Assembly (NCBI GenBank): GCA_001899805.1
Contig: MKWP01000015.1
Span: 868,001 to 932,000 of the forward strand
DNA: 64,000 bases
Reading direction: 5' to 3'
Source of the DNA: Lysobacterales bacterium 66-474
GTDB taxonomy: Bacteria > Pseudomonadota > Gammaproteobacteria > Xanthomonadales > Rhodanobacteraceae
Numbering within the stretch: position 1 is the first letter of the stretch; each line of letters opens with the position of its first letter. Made by a program: the position numbers and the translations under genes. The notes below the pieces were generated by a model. It ran no database searches. It was not told where the DNA came from and saw only the letters and a program-made list of their open reading frames with translations. Shown here piece after piece: positions 16,747-25,663 of this stretch.

Positions 16747-17226
16747 TCAGTGCGCGTCGCCAGGATCCGTGCCGAATGATTGCTGCAGCTCGTCCAAGGC
16801 CGGTGCAGCGACTGGCGACCGCTTCCACTTGAGGTCGAAGCAGGTGTCGATCCACTCGCGCAGCGTCAGCGCGATGTTCTCGACCATGGCGTACGGCGTC
16901 TGATAGGGCGCGTACACGCGGCGGGCCTGCATGTCGAAAAAGCTTTCGAGCGGCTTGCCGGTGTGGCCCTCGCCCCAGGCGCGCGTCTCGTCGGGCGAGG
17001 ATTCGACCACCCGCAGGTACTTGCCCAAGAGTTCGTAGAGGCAGCGGTCGCACAGGTCGCCTTCGACCTTGTTGCCGTCGCCGAACAGGCTGGCGTATCC
17101 GGCGCGGAAGCGGATCTGGGTGCGGTTGTTGTAGCCATCCCAGGGCCGGTCTTCGCGAAGCTTGGTACCACAGCGGTCGCAGGTGACGACCTTGACGTCG
17201 CGCGGATTGGATTCGATCGTGTACAT
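16747..17226 (-). CDS. CxxC/CxxC zinc-ribbon-like protein, paralogue B
   Basis: The 159-residue protein has TCDRCG near residue 17 and DLCDRC near residue 58, a pair of CxxC knuckles that probably binds one zinc. The rest has a conserved YNN-RFRAGYASLFGDG core and a helical C-terminus. It is a clear paralogue of the gene just upstream (same order CDRCG, FR-G-FG-G, GD-CD-C, ELL), separated by 11 bases, so the two arose by tandem duplication and are co-transcribed. GAGGAGA lies before the ATG at 17226. I do not recognise a functional family; a nucleic-acid or metal-related role is only a guess. Confidence 0.68.
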   Translation of the reverse strand: MYTIESNPRDVKVVTCDRCGTKLREDRPWDGYNNRTQIRFRAGYASLFGDGNKVEGDLCDRCLYELLGKYLRVVESSPDETRAWGEGHTGKPLESFFDMQARRVYAPYQTPYAMVENIALTLREWIDTCFDLKWKRSPVAAPALDELQQSFGTDPGDAH

Positions 17227-17237
17227 GATATGTCTCC

Positions 17238-17690
17238 TCAAAGGGGTTCGTCGGTGGAATGCGGTGTGGTTTCGTCTGGCAGCAACGGTTGCCGCGGCAA
17301 TGCCGGGTCGAAGGCTTGCTTCACCCACTCCCGCATTGTCGCGATGAGGCCGTGCGCCATCGCATTGGCGAGCTGGTGTTCGGCGTACAGCCGCCGCGGC
17401 GCATCCATGCGGAAAAAATCCGCCGAATCCGGCGTGCCTTGGTCGTCCACCACCCGCACGTGGTGGGCCAGCAATTCGAACAGGCAGGCATCGCAGAAGT
17501 CGCCTTCGATCAGGCGGCCTTCGCCGAAACGGCTGCCGGCGCCGCCGCGAAAGCGCAACAGCGTGAGGTTGTGGTAGCCGCTGCGCGGCGCTTCGGCTTC
17601 ATCCATCCGCAAGCCGCAGCGGTCGCAGGCGGCGCAGCCGTACTCACGCGTCACGCTGTGCGTGTGCGTCCTGGTTTCAGTCTGGAACAT
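17238..17690 (-). CDS. CxxC/CxxC zinc-ribbon-like protein, paralogue A
   Basis: The 150-residue protein has ACDRCG near residue 22 and DFCDAC near residue 66, giving a four-cysteine site like that in its downstream paralogue. Between them lies a Gly-rich FRGGAGSRFGEG segment matching FRAGYASLFGDG of the other copy; the C-terminal halves are more diverged. Start ATG 17690 has GAGGAG seven bases upstream. First gene of the two-gene unit. Function unknown; two diverged copies in one operon could form a heterodimer. Confidence 0.68.
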   Translation of the reverse strand: MFQTETRTHTHSVTREYGCAACDRCGLRMDEAEAPRSGYHNLTLLRFRGGAGSRFGEGRLIEGDFCDACLFELLAHHVRVVDDQGTPDSADFFRMDAPRRLYAEHQLANAMAHGLIATMREWVKQAFDPALPRQPLLPDETTPHSTDEPL

Positions 17691-17991
17691 GGTTTTTCTC
17701 CTCTCTCGGAACGAGTCAATCCGTCATCCGTGGAATACGGACAGCGATCAGAGGAGCGCCGGAACCAGTGGTTGGCTACTACGGCGGGTCTTTCGGGACC
17801 GGCGGGAAGTATAGCTGCAACTTGATCAGGGGGATGTGCGCACGCGCACGGAATACACGATAGCCCCGCCAGAGTTGTAGGTAGGCTGGACAGCCACAGA
17901 ACGACACTTGTACTAACCGCGGGTTTACTCCTGATACCATCGTTTAGTAATACGATGATAAGCACACCGACGTCGGCAGAAAGGATGAGCC
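17691..17991. other. Divergent control region of the zinc-ribbon pair and gntR
   Basis: No gene is seen. A TATACT hexamer on the minus strand near 17808-17813 may be the -10 of the zinc-ribbon operon, without a good -35. The right part has an inverted repeat before gntR, listed separately. Confidence 0.4.
17938..17957. promoter_or_regulatory. Inverted repeat, candidate autoregulatory operator of GntR
   Basis: CATCGT (17938-17943) and ACGATG (17952-17957) flank an 8-base AT-rich centre. It lies 34 bases before the gntR start, where an autoregulatory site of a GntR dimer is expected. TTTACT at 17924-17929 could be an overlapping -35. Binding is an inference. Confidence 0.4.
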
Positions 17992-18753
17992 ATGGTTGAT
18001 GCCCGCCCGTCGCAGTCGCTTCGGCTCACGATCGACAGCAATAGCTTTACTCCCTACTACCAGCAGATCACTGATCAAGTTCGTGCGCTGGTCAAGTCTG
18101 GCAAGTTGTCCGAAGGGGATGTGTTCCTGTCGGAAGGCGAGGTAGCGAGCCACCTTGGCATCAGCAAGATGCCTGTCCGGCAGGCATTCTCCACGCTTCG
18201 CTCGGAAGGCCTGTTGGTCATCAAACGGGGCAAAAAGCCAGTCATCGGCACAGAAAAGGTTTCGTGGGATTTCCGGCAGCTTCGCGGCTTCAGTGAAGAG
18301 ATGAGACGCCGCGGCCTGAAGCCCTCCAGCAAGGTTTTGAAGCTCGAGAGAGTCGGCGCCGAGAGCGAAGTCGCGGAAGCGCTGCGCTTGAAGAAGGCGG
18401 ATCCTGTCTACCGCCTGCAGCGGCTCTACTACGTTTCCGGGGAACCCGTCGCCGTAGTGACCAGCCACTTGCCAGCTGCGCTGTTCCCGAACCTCGAACA
18501 GCAGCAGCTGGATGGCAAATCACTCTATGAGGTGTTCGAGAAGATCTACAAGAAGCGCTTGAAGTGGGCTGAAGAGGAAATCAGTGCCGTCGTCGCGACC
18601 AAGGAAGATGCGGCGACCATGAAGACCACGCGCGGCGCGGCGCTTCTCTCGATAAGAGAGACGACCTACGACACCCGTCAGATTCCCATTGAATTCAGCA
18701 TATCGCGCTTGCGCGCGGATCGTTACACGGCAACCCTGAGATCTGTCCGATAA
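17992..18753 (+). CDS. GntR-family regulator, HutC subfamily (UTRA domain)
   Basis: The 253-residue protein has an N-terminal winged helix (about 18-85, with the SEGEVASHLGISKMPVRQAF recognition region) and a C-terminal UTRA effector domain (about 95-240, with VYRLQRLYYVSGEPVA). HutC-type regulators sense a sugar phosphate, amino sugar or similar metabolite and normally repress neighbouring genes. It converges with a TonB receptor gene and lies beside a sugar-hydrolase operon, which makes that operon its likely target. The effector may be a phosphorylated amino sugar, judging from the ROK kinase and SIS-domain genes; that is inference. Confidence 0.88.
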   Translation: MVDARPSQSLRLTIDSNSFTPYYQQITDQVRALVKSGKLSEGDVFLSEGEVASHLGISKMPVRQAFSTLRSEGLLVIKRGKKPVIGTEKVSWDFRQLRGFSEEMRRRGLKPSSKVLKLERVGAESEVAEALRLKKADPVYRLQRLYYVSGEPVAVVTSHLPAALFPNLEQQQLDGKSLYEVFEKIYKKRLKWAEEEISAVVATKEDAATMKTTRGAALLSIRETTYDTRQIPIEFSISRLRADRYTATLRSVR

Positions 18754-18865
18754 CGCGCTTGGCGCGACTTGGAACAAGCGGAGCCGGCTACGCCCTGCGC
18801 CGATTCAATGTTCCGGCGGATGCACATCGTTCCCGGACCAGGCGCCAGCGGGCGCGAATCTCGTA

Positions 18866-18910
18866 GCCAAGATTGCCTCGCAACTTCAAGCCGCGAGGCG
18901 ATATCTTGGC
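18866..18910. terminator. Strong hairpin between convergent gntR and TonB-receptor genes
   Basis: The left arm, 18866-18881 (GCCAAGATTGCCTCGC), pairs with 18893-18910 (GCGAGGCGATATCTTGGC) with one small bulge and an 11-base loop. It lies between the gntR stop (18753) and the receptor stop (18926) and can serve both strands. Confidence 0.6.
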
Positions 18911-18925
18911 GATTCGCGACTGACG

Positions 18926-21900
18926 TCAGAAGTGTGCGCGGACCCCCAGCACGTACCGGCGTTCGAACTGGGTGGTATGACCCACCTGGTCCGGCCACAC
19001 CAGGTAATAGCGCTCGTGCTCGTTCGTGAGGTTGGAAACCTGTGCGAAGATCTGCACGTGCGGCGCCACCTGCCAGCTCGCCGACGCATCGACGTAGAAG
19101 GTAGGCGCCTGATACATCTCCAATCCGTTTACGCCCCCGAAGTTTTGCGAGACGGCGCGCTTGGACCGATAGTTGCCGGCAATTCGTGCCTGGAACCGGT
19201 TGTTCTGGAACCACAGGATCAGGTTGGCTTGCTGCTTTGAATTGTCCTGGAATGGGATCTTGTTGCCAGCCAGGTCACTCTGCCCGCTGTTGCTGGGCGA
19301 GTAGGTATAGTTGACCTCGACTCCCGTATGCGACAGCAAGCCAGGCAGAAACGTCAGCGCTTGGCGATAGTCGACCTCCACGCCGTGCAACGCATTGCCA
19401 GTTCCCTGTATCGGTTCGAAAATGGCCACGCAATGGCCTCGCACGACTCCGTCCTGGTCCGGCAGATCGCAATTTTTTACGCTTCCGCTGTTGATGAAAC
19501 TCGCAACGTCAATATAAAAAGCCGCCACGCTTAGCATGCTGGACTTGTTGATGTAATACTCCAGCGATGCTCCATAGTTGGTCGACCGCCAAGGATCAAG
19601 ACTGGGGTTGCCATCCGAACTGCCACCCAACACACGAAAGATCGTCGACCCGGGAATCGACGTGTCGATGCCGTAGTTGAGGGTCAATCCGCCGCCCCAC
19701 TGATTCAGGTCGAGCGGCATCATGTTCTTGGAATAAGCCAACCGAAGTTTCAGGCTGGGCGTCAGGTCGAGCGCGAGATTGGCCGAAGGCAGGAAGTCCT
19801 GATAGTTCCGTACCGTCTGCACCGTCCCGATATCATCAGACAGCAGGCCGTAGGGTTCAGGATCGCCGGTGAGATGCTGCGTCACGTGCAGATCTGTCTT
19901 GATCACACGGACGCCAACGTTCCCCTCGTAAGGAACGCTCCCAAAGTCACCATCAAAATTCGCCTGCGCATAGGCAGTCGTTTCCTTGAGCAGTACATCC
20001 CAAGTCGTACCGGGATTGATCTGACGTTGCTGCCCTGGATACAAGGCATTGTTGAAGCCCACCACATTGTCCATCACCTTGGGATCGAGTCCCCAGATCG
20101 TCACGCCCTGCACGCCCGCCAGATCGGTATATTGTTTGAAATTGTTGCCAAGCACACCCGGCAACTGGCTGGGGTTCAGGCCCGATAGCACGCCAGCGCG
20201 GAAGTAACCATCCGCGTTCCCGGCCGTGCATGCGCCGTCGATTCCGGCTCCATCGAGCACGACGTCGGCAGCGTAGTAGTGCACCAGACAGCCGCCGGGA
20301 TCGCTTGCACCCATTCCGCCGTAGACAGGCGCGTTGAGCTGAAAGCCGATATTGGATGCGCTTCGGATACTGTTGCGCAATCCAAAGTCGATCTTGAACC
20401 CGTTGGAAAAATCGTAGTGCCCATCTGCACGGACCACACTCATGCCAGTGCGGCGGTCATAATCGTTTTCGCTCGCGATGGTCTTGAGCACCCAAGCATC
20501 GCGATTCGCTAAAACGTTCTGAAGGTCGCTGGGCATCGTGATGCCCAAGCGGGTGCCGCGCATGTCGATGACAACCGGGACCGTATTCTGCAGGACGCCA
20601 TTGGGATTGAAGACGCGATTGCCGCCCAGTTCCTCCGGGTAGATGTACGTGCCCGGAGGTGCCGCGTCCTCCGGATCGTTCGGCCACTCGACGCCGGTGG
20701 AGTCGGTGAACTGGATGTAGTTGGACATGAAAAGCTGGTGTGCGGTCGACCGCACGCCACGAAGGCTTGCGGTGAACGGGCCGCCATTGTCGTAATCCAG
20801 CTGAATGTTGAAGTTGTGTGCGACGGAATTGGTCACGCCGATCGAGCTGTAGGTCTCGATATCCCCGGGCCACTTCTTGTAGACCTGAGTCGTCGACAAT
20901 GTCGTACCGTCCCAGCCATCTTCGCCATCGTTGAACTGCCCGGTGACGGGGGCACCGGTGTTCCTCGATACCACCGGTACGAAGGTCGCGCCTTGCCAGT
21001 TGGTCGAGTTGAACTCGTAGCCCGTGTTGCGGTTGTATTGGTCCTGGCGCGTGAAGAAGAGGTCGCTGGTCAGCGTGAATCCGGAACCGAAGTCGAATTG
21101 CCCGGAAGCATTGAAGCTGTGACGCTTGCGTTGCATCTGGGTGTCGAACACCGTGAAGTTTTCGCTCCCGACGAAGGCGTCGTGCGAGTTCCCATTGCCA
21201 TTGACGTCTACGCTGCCGTCGGGGAACTGATGGATATCGGAGGGGATCGGCATTCCGTTGAATGCGCCCAGGAAACCGCTGTAGTAGCCCGCACTGGCCG
21301 CATTTTCGCCGTCGAGTACCACTCCGTACTGATCCATCCCGGTACTGGAGTTTTCACGCGTCACGTCCGAATAGTCTGCGGACAGCAGGATTCCCCAACG
21401 GCCACCCGCGTTGTAGCTGATCAGCCCGTTCGCCTCCGGCTGCCACTTGTCGGTCTCATCCCCGTGCGCGGTGTTGACCGCACCGCCGAAGGTCCAACCA
21501 CTCGGCAGATCCCACGGCCGGTAGGTATGCAGGTTGATGGTGCCGCTGATGCCTGCGTTGGTGAGCGTCGCGCGGGATGACTTGATGACGTCGGCCCCGC
21601 TGAACAGTTCTGACGGAATCGTGGAGAAGTCGGGTTGCTGCGAGACGATCTGATCGGGCGTAATGAAAGCCTCGCCGTTGAGGAGCGTTCCGACTTCCGG
21701 CAAGCCCCGAACGTCCACCGAACTTCCGACACCGCCATCGCGATTGATCTGTACACCAGTAATCCGCTGCAAGGAATCCGTGATCGTGGCATCGGGCAAC
21801 TGTCCGATATCGACGGCCGAAATGCTGTCCTGGATGTCGACCGCCGTGCGTTTGAGTTCCACGGCGCGCATCTCGGACGCACGAACACCCACAACCTGGA

Positions 21901-22117
21901 TGGTACCGAGCGTGGCCGTCTTTTCACCTTTCTTTTTTTCCGGCGGTTGCGCCGTACCGCCCTCGGCGGCCTGTTGCGCTTGGGCCGTATCTTGGCTGGT
22001 TGGAGACGATCCAGACGGTGCTTCCTGAGGAGTTGCCGCCACCGAGGTCGCCATGACTGCCATCAGCGAGAAAGCTATTGCGCATGACAGCGGATGCTTG
22101 CGGAGAGTGCTTCCCAT
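18926..22117 (-). CDS. TonB-dependent receptor, Xanthomonas/Caulobacter carbohydrate type
   Basis: The 1063-residue protein has a signal peptide (about 1-30), a Pro/Gln-rich spacer, a TonB-box-like stretch (LGTIQVVGVR), a plug domain (about 90-230, with INRDGGVGSSVDVRGLP) and a long 22-strand-type barrel ending in FERRYVLGVRAHF with the terminal Phe needed for outer-membrane assembly. This size and the plug wording fit the large receptors that import oligosaccharides in Xanthomonadales and Caulobacterales. The ATG at 22117 begins the signal; the upstream frame to 22291 lacks one. It is divergent from the sugar-hydrolase operon. Substrate is probably an oligosaccharide. Confidence 0.9.
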   Translation of the reverse strand: MGSTLRKHPLSCAIAFSLMAVMATSVAATPQEAPSGSSPTSQDTAQAQQAAEGGTAQPPEKKKGEKTATLGTIQVVGVRASEMRAVELKRTAVDIQDSISAVDIGQLPDATITDSLQRITGVQINRDGGVGSSVDVRGLPEVGTLLNGEAFITPDQIVSQQPDFSTIPSELFSGADVIKSSRATLTNAGISGTINLHTYRPWDLPSGWTFGGAVNTAHGDETDKWQPEANGLISYNAGGRWGILLSADYSDVTRENSSTGMDQYGVVLDGENAASAGYYSGFLGAFNGMPIPSDIHQFPDGSVDVNGNGNSHDAFVGSENFTVFDTQMQRKRHSFNASGQFDFGSGFTLTSDLFFTRQDQYNRNTGYEFNSTNWQGATFVPVVSRNTGAPVTGQFNDGEDGWDGTTLSTTQVYKKWPGDIETYSSIGVTNSVAHNFNIQLDYDNGGPFTASLRGVRSTAHQLFMSNYIQFTDSTGVEWPNDPEDAAPPGTYIYPEELGGNRVFNPNGVLQNTVPVVIDMRGTRLGITMPSDLQNVLANRDAWVLKTIASENDYDRRTGMSVVRADGHYDFSNGFKIDFGLRNSIRSASNIGFQLNAPVYGGMGASDPGGCLVHYYAADVVLDGAGIDGACTAGNADGYFRAGVLSGLNPSQLPGVLGNNFKQYTDLAGVQGVTIWGLDPKVMDNVVGFNNALYPGQQRQINPGTTWDVLLKETTAYAQANFDGDFGSVPYEGNVGVRVIKTDLHVTQHLTGDPEPYGLLSDDIGTVQTVRNYQDFLPSANLALDLTPSLKLRLAYSKNMMPLDLNQWGGGLTLNYGIDTSIPGSTIFRVLGGSSDGNPSLDPWRSTNYGASLEYYINKSSMLSVAAFYIDVASFINSGSVKNCDLPDQDGVVRGHCVAIFEPIQGTGNALHGVEVDYRQALTFLPGLLSHTGVEVNYTYSPSNSGQSDLAGNKIPFQDNSKQQANLILWFQNNRFQARIAGNYRSKRAVSQNFGGVNGLEMYQAPTFYVDASASWQVAPHVQIFAQVSNLTNEHERYYLVWPDQVGHTTQFERRYVLGVRAHF

Positions 22118-22520
22118 GAATGTCTGCCTCTGTCCGGAATGCGCAGCCCCGACTGCGCCTGCGTGAGGGGATCCCGTGCCTTGCAGCGACTCTGGCCGTT
22201 CCACGAAACCGGCGCAGGCGTCTCGGACAGACTCCGAGGCACCGACGTCATCCGTGTTGCGATTGACGGCGCACGTGACGTTCAAGGTCACGCGCCTTCA
22301 TCGCTGTTTCGCGAAATCGACTTCCATTCCTAGAATCTCTACTGTATCCTAACCACATAACATGATATGTGCAAGGGTATGTGATACTCGGAGTCGTCAC
22401 GCAGGATCGGCAGACAAGACAAATCGCCATGGCAGCGGCGAACGCCTTCAGGCGCGCCCTTCACGTGAGAGGCGCACGGTTCACAATGCGCAAACCACAT
22501 CCCGGGGAGGAATCGTCAAC
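22118..22520. other. Divergent regulatory region of the sugar locus
   Basis: About 400 bases separate the TonB-receptor gene and the hydrolase operon. No gene is supported. An AT-richer part at 22330-22390 probably holds promoters; GTATGTGATAC at 22377-22387 is a small inverted repeat (GTAT/ATAC) and a possible GntR site. The receptor mRNA leader may be about 200 bases long. Confidence 0.45.
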
Positions 22521-24710
22521 ATGCATGCACGGGTAACCTCAAGCGGCTCGCGCGCCCTTTACCTCGTTGGCCTCTTGATTGGCTGCGTTCTCTGGGGATT
22601 GGCGCCAACAGCACAAGCCCGTCCGGACGATGCCGGGGCCCACTCAGCGTTGCCGACAGTGACGCTTGAGGGCAACTACTTCTCGAAAGGCGGCCACCGT
22701 TTCGTCGTGATCGGGGCCAATTGGGTCTCCGCACAGCAAGGCCTGCTGTGGCCGGTGCACTGGGACCCGCGTGCGATCGAGGCCGACTTCGCGACGATGG
22801 CCCGCATGGGCTTCAACACGGTCCGGCTGGATCTCATGTGGGCCTGGTTCGAGCCCCGCCCTGGGTATTACAACCCCGAGGCGTTCGAGCAATTCGATTA
22901 CCTCATCAAGCTCTCGCACAAATACCGGATCTATCTCAACCCGATTCTGTTTACAGGCGGAGAGGTCGGGGAGGCTTGGTGGGATGTGCCTTGGAGGATG
23001 GGGCGGGACCCGCAGTCCGATCCGCTCATGCTGTACTTGGAGACCAATCTCGCCGAAGAGTTCGGACGCCGGTATGCGCACGAAACGGCGATCCTTGCTT
23101 GGGATCTGGCTGACGAGCCCCCGTTCTGGATCTCGCGACAAGCGACGACCGACGCCATGGCTGCGAACTGGACGCGACTGATCGCGGGCGCCATCCGCAA
23201 GCATGACAAGACGCACCCTATCGTTGTCGGTACCGACACGGCTGACATCAACCACGGTCCGTTCCGCCCGGACGTGATCGCCGACGACGTCGATTTCTTC
23301 AGCATCCATCCGTACACCATTTACACGTCCAGCCTGTTCCCGGACCCGATGGTTTCGGTGCGCGGAACCTATGGCGCAGCCTTCGCGACCACCTTGGATC
23401 TCGGCGCCGGCAAACCTGTCTTGCTGCAGGAATTGGGCGCCTCGTCGGCCCAGTACTCGCCGGAAAAAATCACGCAGTTCGAGCGCACCAGCTATTACTC
23501 CGCGCTCGCCGCGGGTAACAACGGCTTCCTGCCGTGGGTCTTCAGCGACGCCGCGCCCGAGCAGTATCGCAAGGTGCCGTACCTGCGATCACCCCATGAA
23601 ACGCAATTTGGACTGGTCACCTGGGATCACAAGATCAAGCCTCGCGGAAGCGCCTTCGAGCGGTTCGGGAAAATCGTTTCACGCATGGATCTTGCGGGTG
23701 TCTCGGTACCGCAAGGCGATCTGGCCATCCTGATGCCGACAGAATGGTCCATCGTGCGCGGTAATCATTCTGGCTTTGGGTTGACCGGCCCTTCCAGCAT
23801 CCCGTACGTGTCGGTGTCCGAAGGCGGTGCGGTGAACGGAGACGCTACGGCCCCTTATGAAGGCAACCAGTGGCTGATGAGCTCGGTCTTGTCCGCTTAC
23901 ATCTTGGCTCATCAGGCCGGATGGAACCCCGCGCTCCCACGCGAACAAGACGACTGGACTCGATATCCGATGCTCATCTTGCCGTCGCCGGTCACCGCGA
24001 CGGACCCCATCGATGTCCATGTCCGCACGGATTTCTGGCTCAAAGCGGAGGACTACGTGCGTAAGGGCGGAGTCATCTACGCATCCATCGGCGCCGATGC
24101 AGCGATTCCGGGCATGACGACCCTGTTCGGCACGCGCATGACGGACTCCCAGCCGGTGGACGAACTGACCCTCAAGTTCGTCAAGCCATTCGGCAGTTTC
24201 CAGCCTGGAGACACCCTGCAATATCCGGTCCCCGGCAAGGACATGAAGTACTGGGGCACCGGGCTTGATGTGACCTCGGGCGAGGTGATCGCGGTCGATC
24301 AGCAAGGCCGCCCCGCGCTGGTCGCCCACACGCTCGGCGCCGGCAAGACACTTCTGTCGGCGTATCCCTTGGAAGCGTATCTCGGGAACACAGTCAATGC
24401 ATTTGAAAGTTCGAGTGCCGGCTACGCCCGATTGTTCTCGGCGATTCGAGACTGGTCGGGCGTTCAGCCGTTGGTGCGGACCGATCAACCCGACGTCGAG
24501 GCAGCCGCGCTGAACGCCACCAACCGCGGTTATATCGTCCTCGTCAACCACGGCGGAGCTGCCCGACAAGCCCGCATCATCACCAAGCTTCCGATCCATT
24601 CCTTGAAGAAGCTCGACGTCGGTGCAAGCACCGCGGTTCCCTGCACGCTGGATGCTTGCAACATTGACGTACCGCCGTACGACGGCGTCATCCTCGAATG
24701 GAGCCGTTGA
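22521..24710 (+). CDS. GH5-like glycoside hydrolase with C-terminal domains
   Basis: The 729-residue protein has a signal peptide (about 1-33) and an N-terminal TIM-barrel of the GH-A clan (about 45-420). E199 in LADEP is the expected acid/base and E304 in LLQELG the nucleophile, as in GH5 and related beta-mannanases or glucosidases. The C-terminal 300 residues form a glutamine-amidotransferase-like or accessory beta part, as in larger GH5/GH42-like enzymes. GGGGAGG precedes the ATG at 22521. It is the first gene of an operon with the kinase, SIS protein, permease, a second hydrolase and a sulfotransferase, so it likely cleaves the imported glycan. The precise linkage is unknown. Confidence 0.8.
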   Translation: MHARVTSSGSRALYLVGLLIGCVLWGLAPTAQARPDDAGAHSALPTVTLEGNYFSKGGHRFVVIGANWVSAQQGLLWPVHWDPRAIEADFATMARMGFNTVRLDLMWAWFEPRPGYYNPEAFEQFDYLIKLSHKYRIYLNPILFTGGEVGEAWWDVPWRMGRDPQSDPLMLYLETNLAEEFGRRYAHETAILAWDLADEPPFWISRQATTDAMAANWTRLIAGAIRKHDKTHPIVVGTDTADINHGPFRPDVIADDVDFFSIHPYTIYTSSLFPDPMVSVRGTYGAAFATTLDLGAGKPVLLQELGASSAQYSPEKITQFERTSYYSALAAGNNGFLPWVFSDAAPEQYRKVPYLRSPHETQFGLVTWDHKIKPRGSAFERFGKIVSRMDLAGVSVPQGDLAILMPTEWSIVRGNHSGFGLTGPSSIPYVSVSEGGAVNGDATAPYEGNQWLMSSVLSAYILAHQAGWNPALPREQDDWTRYPMLILPSPVTATDPIDVHVRTDFWLKAEDYVRKGGVIYASIGADAAIPGMTTLFGTRMTDSQPVDELTLKFVKPFGSFQPGDTLQYPVPGKDMKYWGTGLDVTSGEVIAVDQQGRPALVAHTLGAGKTLLSAYPLEAYLGNTVNAFESSSAGYARLFSAIRDWSGVQPLVRTDQPDVEAAALNATNRGYIVLVNHGGAARQARIITKLPIHSLKKLDVGASTAVPCTLDACNIDVPPYDGVILEWSR

Positions 24711-25663
24711 TCGTGGCCAACCGACGGGCCATCGGTGCGATCGACATCGGCGGCACGAAGATTGCCGCGGGAATCGTGGACTTCAACGGCCAGCTCATGG
24801 CTTACCGTGAAACCCCGACGGCAGCGAACGAAGGATTCGCTGCCGCAATGGACCGCATCCATGCCATGTTGAACGACGCCAGCCACAACGCCGACGCCGA
24901 ACTGCTTGGCATCGGCATTGGCTGCACGGGCCCGGTCGATCCGCGCAGCGGCACGATCGGGGAAGTGGAGTTCCTGCCTGGTTGGAAGGATCGCAACCCC
25001 GTGCAGTACCTTGCGGAAAAGTTCGAGCTGCGGGTGGCAATGGAAAATGATGCCGACGCTGCGGCCCTCGCCGAGGCCGAGTGGGGCGCAGGCCGAAACA
25101 AGCGCAGCCTCATCTGCGTGATGGTGGGCACCGGGATCGGCGCCGGCATCATTTTGGACGGAGTTTTGTACCGCGGCGCTGCGGGCTCGCACCCTGAGCT
25201 TGGCCACCACGTTATCGACTGTTCCGGTCCGAAGTGTTTTTGCGGGGCCAATGGTTGTTGGGAAGTCCTGGCGCGCGGTCCTGCGATGGAAGAACGCATG
25301 CGAACCCGGATGCCGCCAGGCGGGTCAGCGCAAAGTCCCTTGACCGCGAAGATGATTTGCGAACTCGCAAGGGCCGGCGATGCCGCTGCCAGGCGTGAGG
25401 TCGAGCGAGAGGGTCGCTACCTCGGAATTGGCGTGGCCAACCTCGTCACGCTCTTCGCGCCGGAGGTGATCGTGCTCGGCGGCAACGTGATGCTCGCGGC
25501 CGACCTGTTCATGCCGATCATCCAGGCGACCGTGCGCCGCAATTGCGGCCTCGTTGATCCGAAAGCCACCACCATAACCTCGACTTCGCTGGGCAGCGGT
25601 GGACCGTTGATCGGTGCCGCAGCTGTGTGGCGTCGCCGTTTCGAAGGAGCGAGAGTCTCATGA
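24698..25663 (+). CDS. ROK-family sugar kinase
   Basis: The 321-residue protein has the ATP motif DIGGTK (16-21), a GTGIGAG glycine loop, and the ROK zinc signature CFCGANGCWE in the second third. ROK kinases phosphorylate glucose, GlcNAc, ManNAc or similar sugars at the cytoplasmic side. No N-terminal winged helix is present, so it is an enzyme and not an NagC/XylR-type regulator. It overlaps the hydrolase gene by 13 bases and the SIS gene by ATGA, showing tight co-expression. In-frame TTG (24707) and GTG (24713) starts are alternatives. With the SIS protein next to it, an amino sugar is the most likely substrate. Confidence 0.88.
   Translation: MEPLIVANRRAIGAIDIGGTKIAAGIVDFNGQLMAYRETPTAANEGFAAAMDRIHAMLNDASHNADAELLGIGIGCTGPVDPRSGTIGEVEFLPGWKDRNPVQYLAEKFELRVAMENDADAAALAEAEWGAGRNKRSLICVMVGTGIGAGIILDGVLYRGAAGSHPELGHHVIDCSGPKCFCGANGCWEVLARGPAMEERMRTRMPPGGSAQSPLTAKMICELARAGDAAARREVEREGRYLGIGVANLVTLFAPEVIVLGGNVMLAADLFMPIIQATVRRNCGLVDPKATTITSTSLGSGGPLIGAAAVWRRRFEGARVS

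Noticed and set aside
22118-22291. N-terminal extension of the large TonB receptor
   Set aside because: The signal peptide begins at the ATG at 22117; the upstream residues would bury it.
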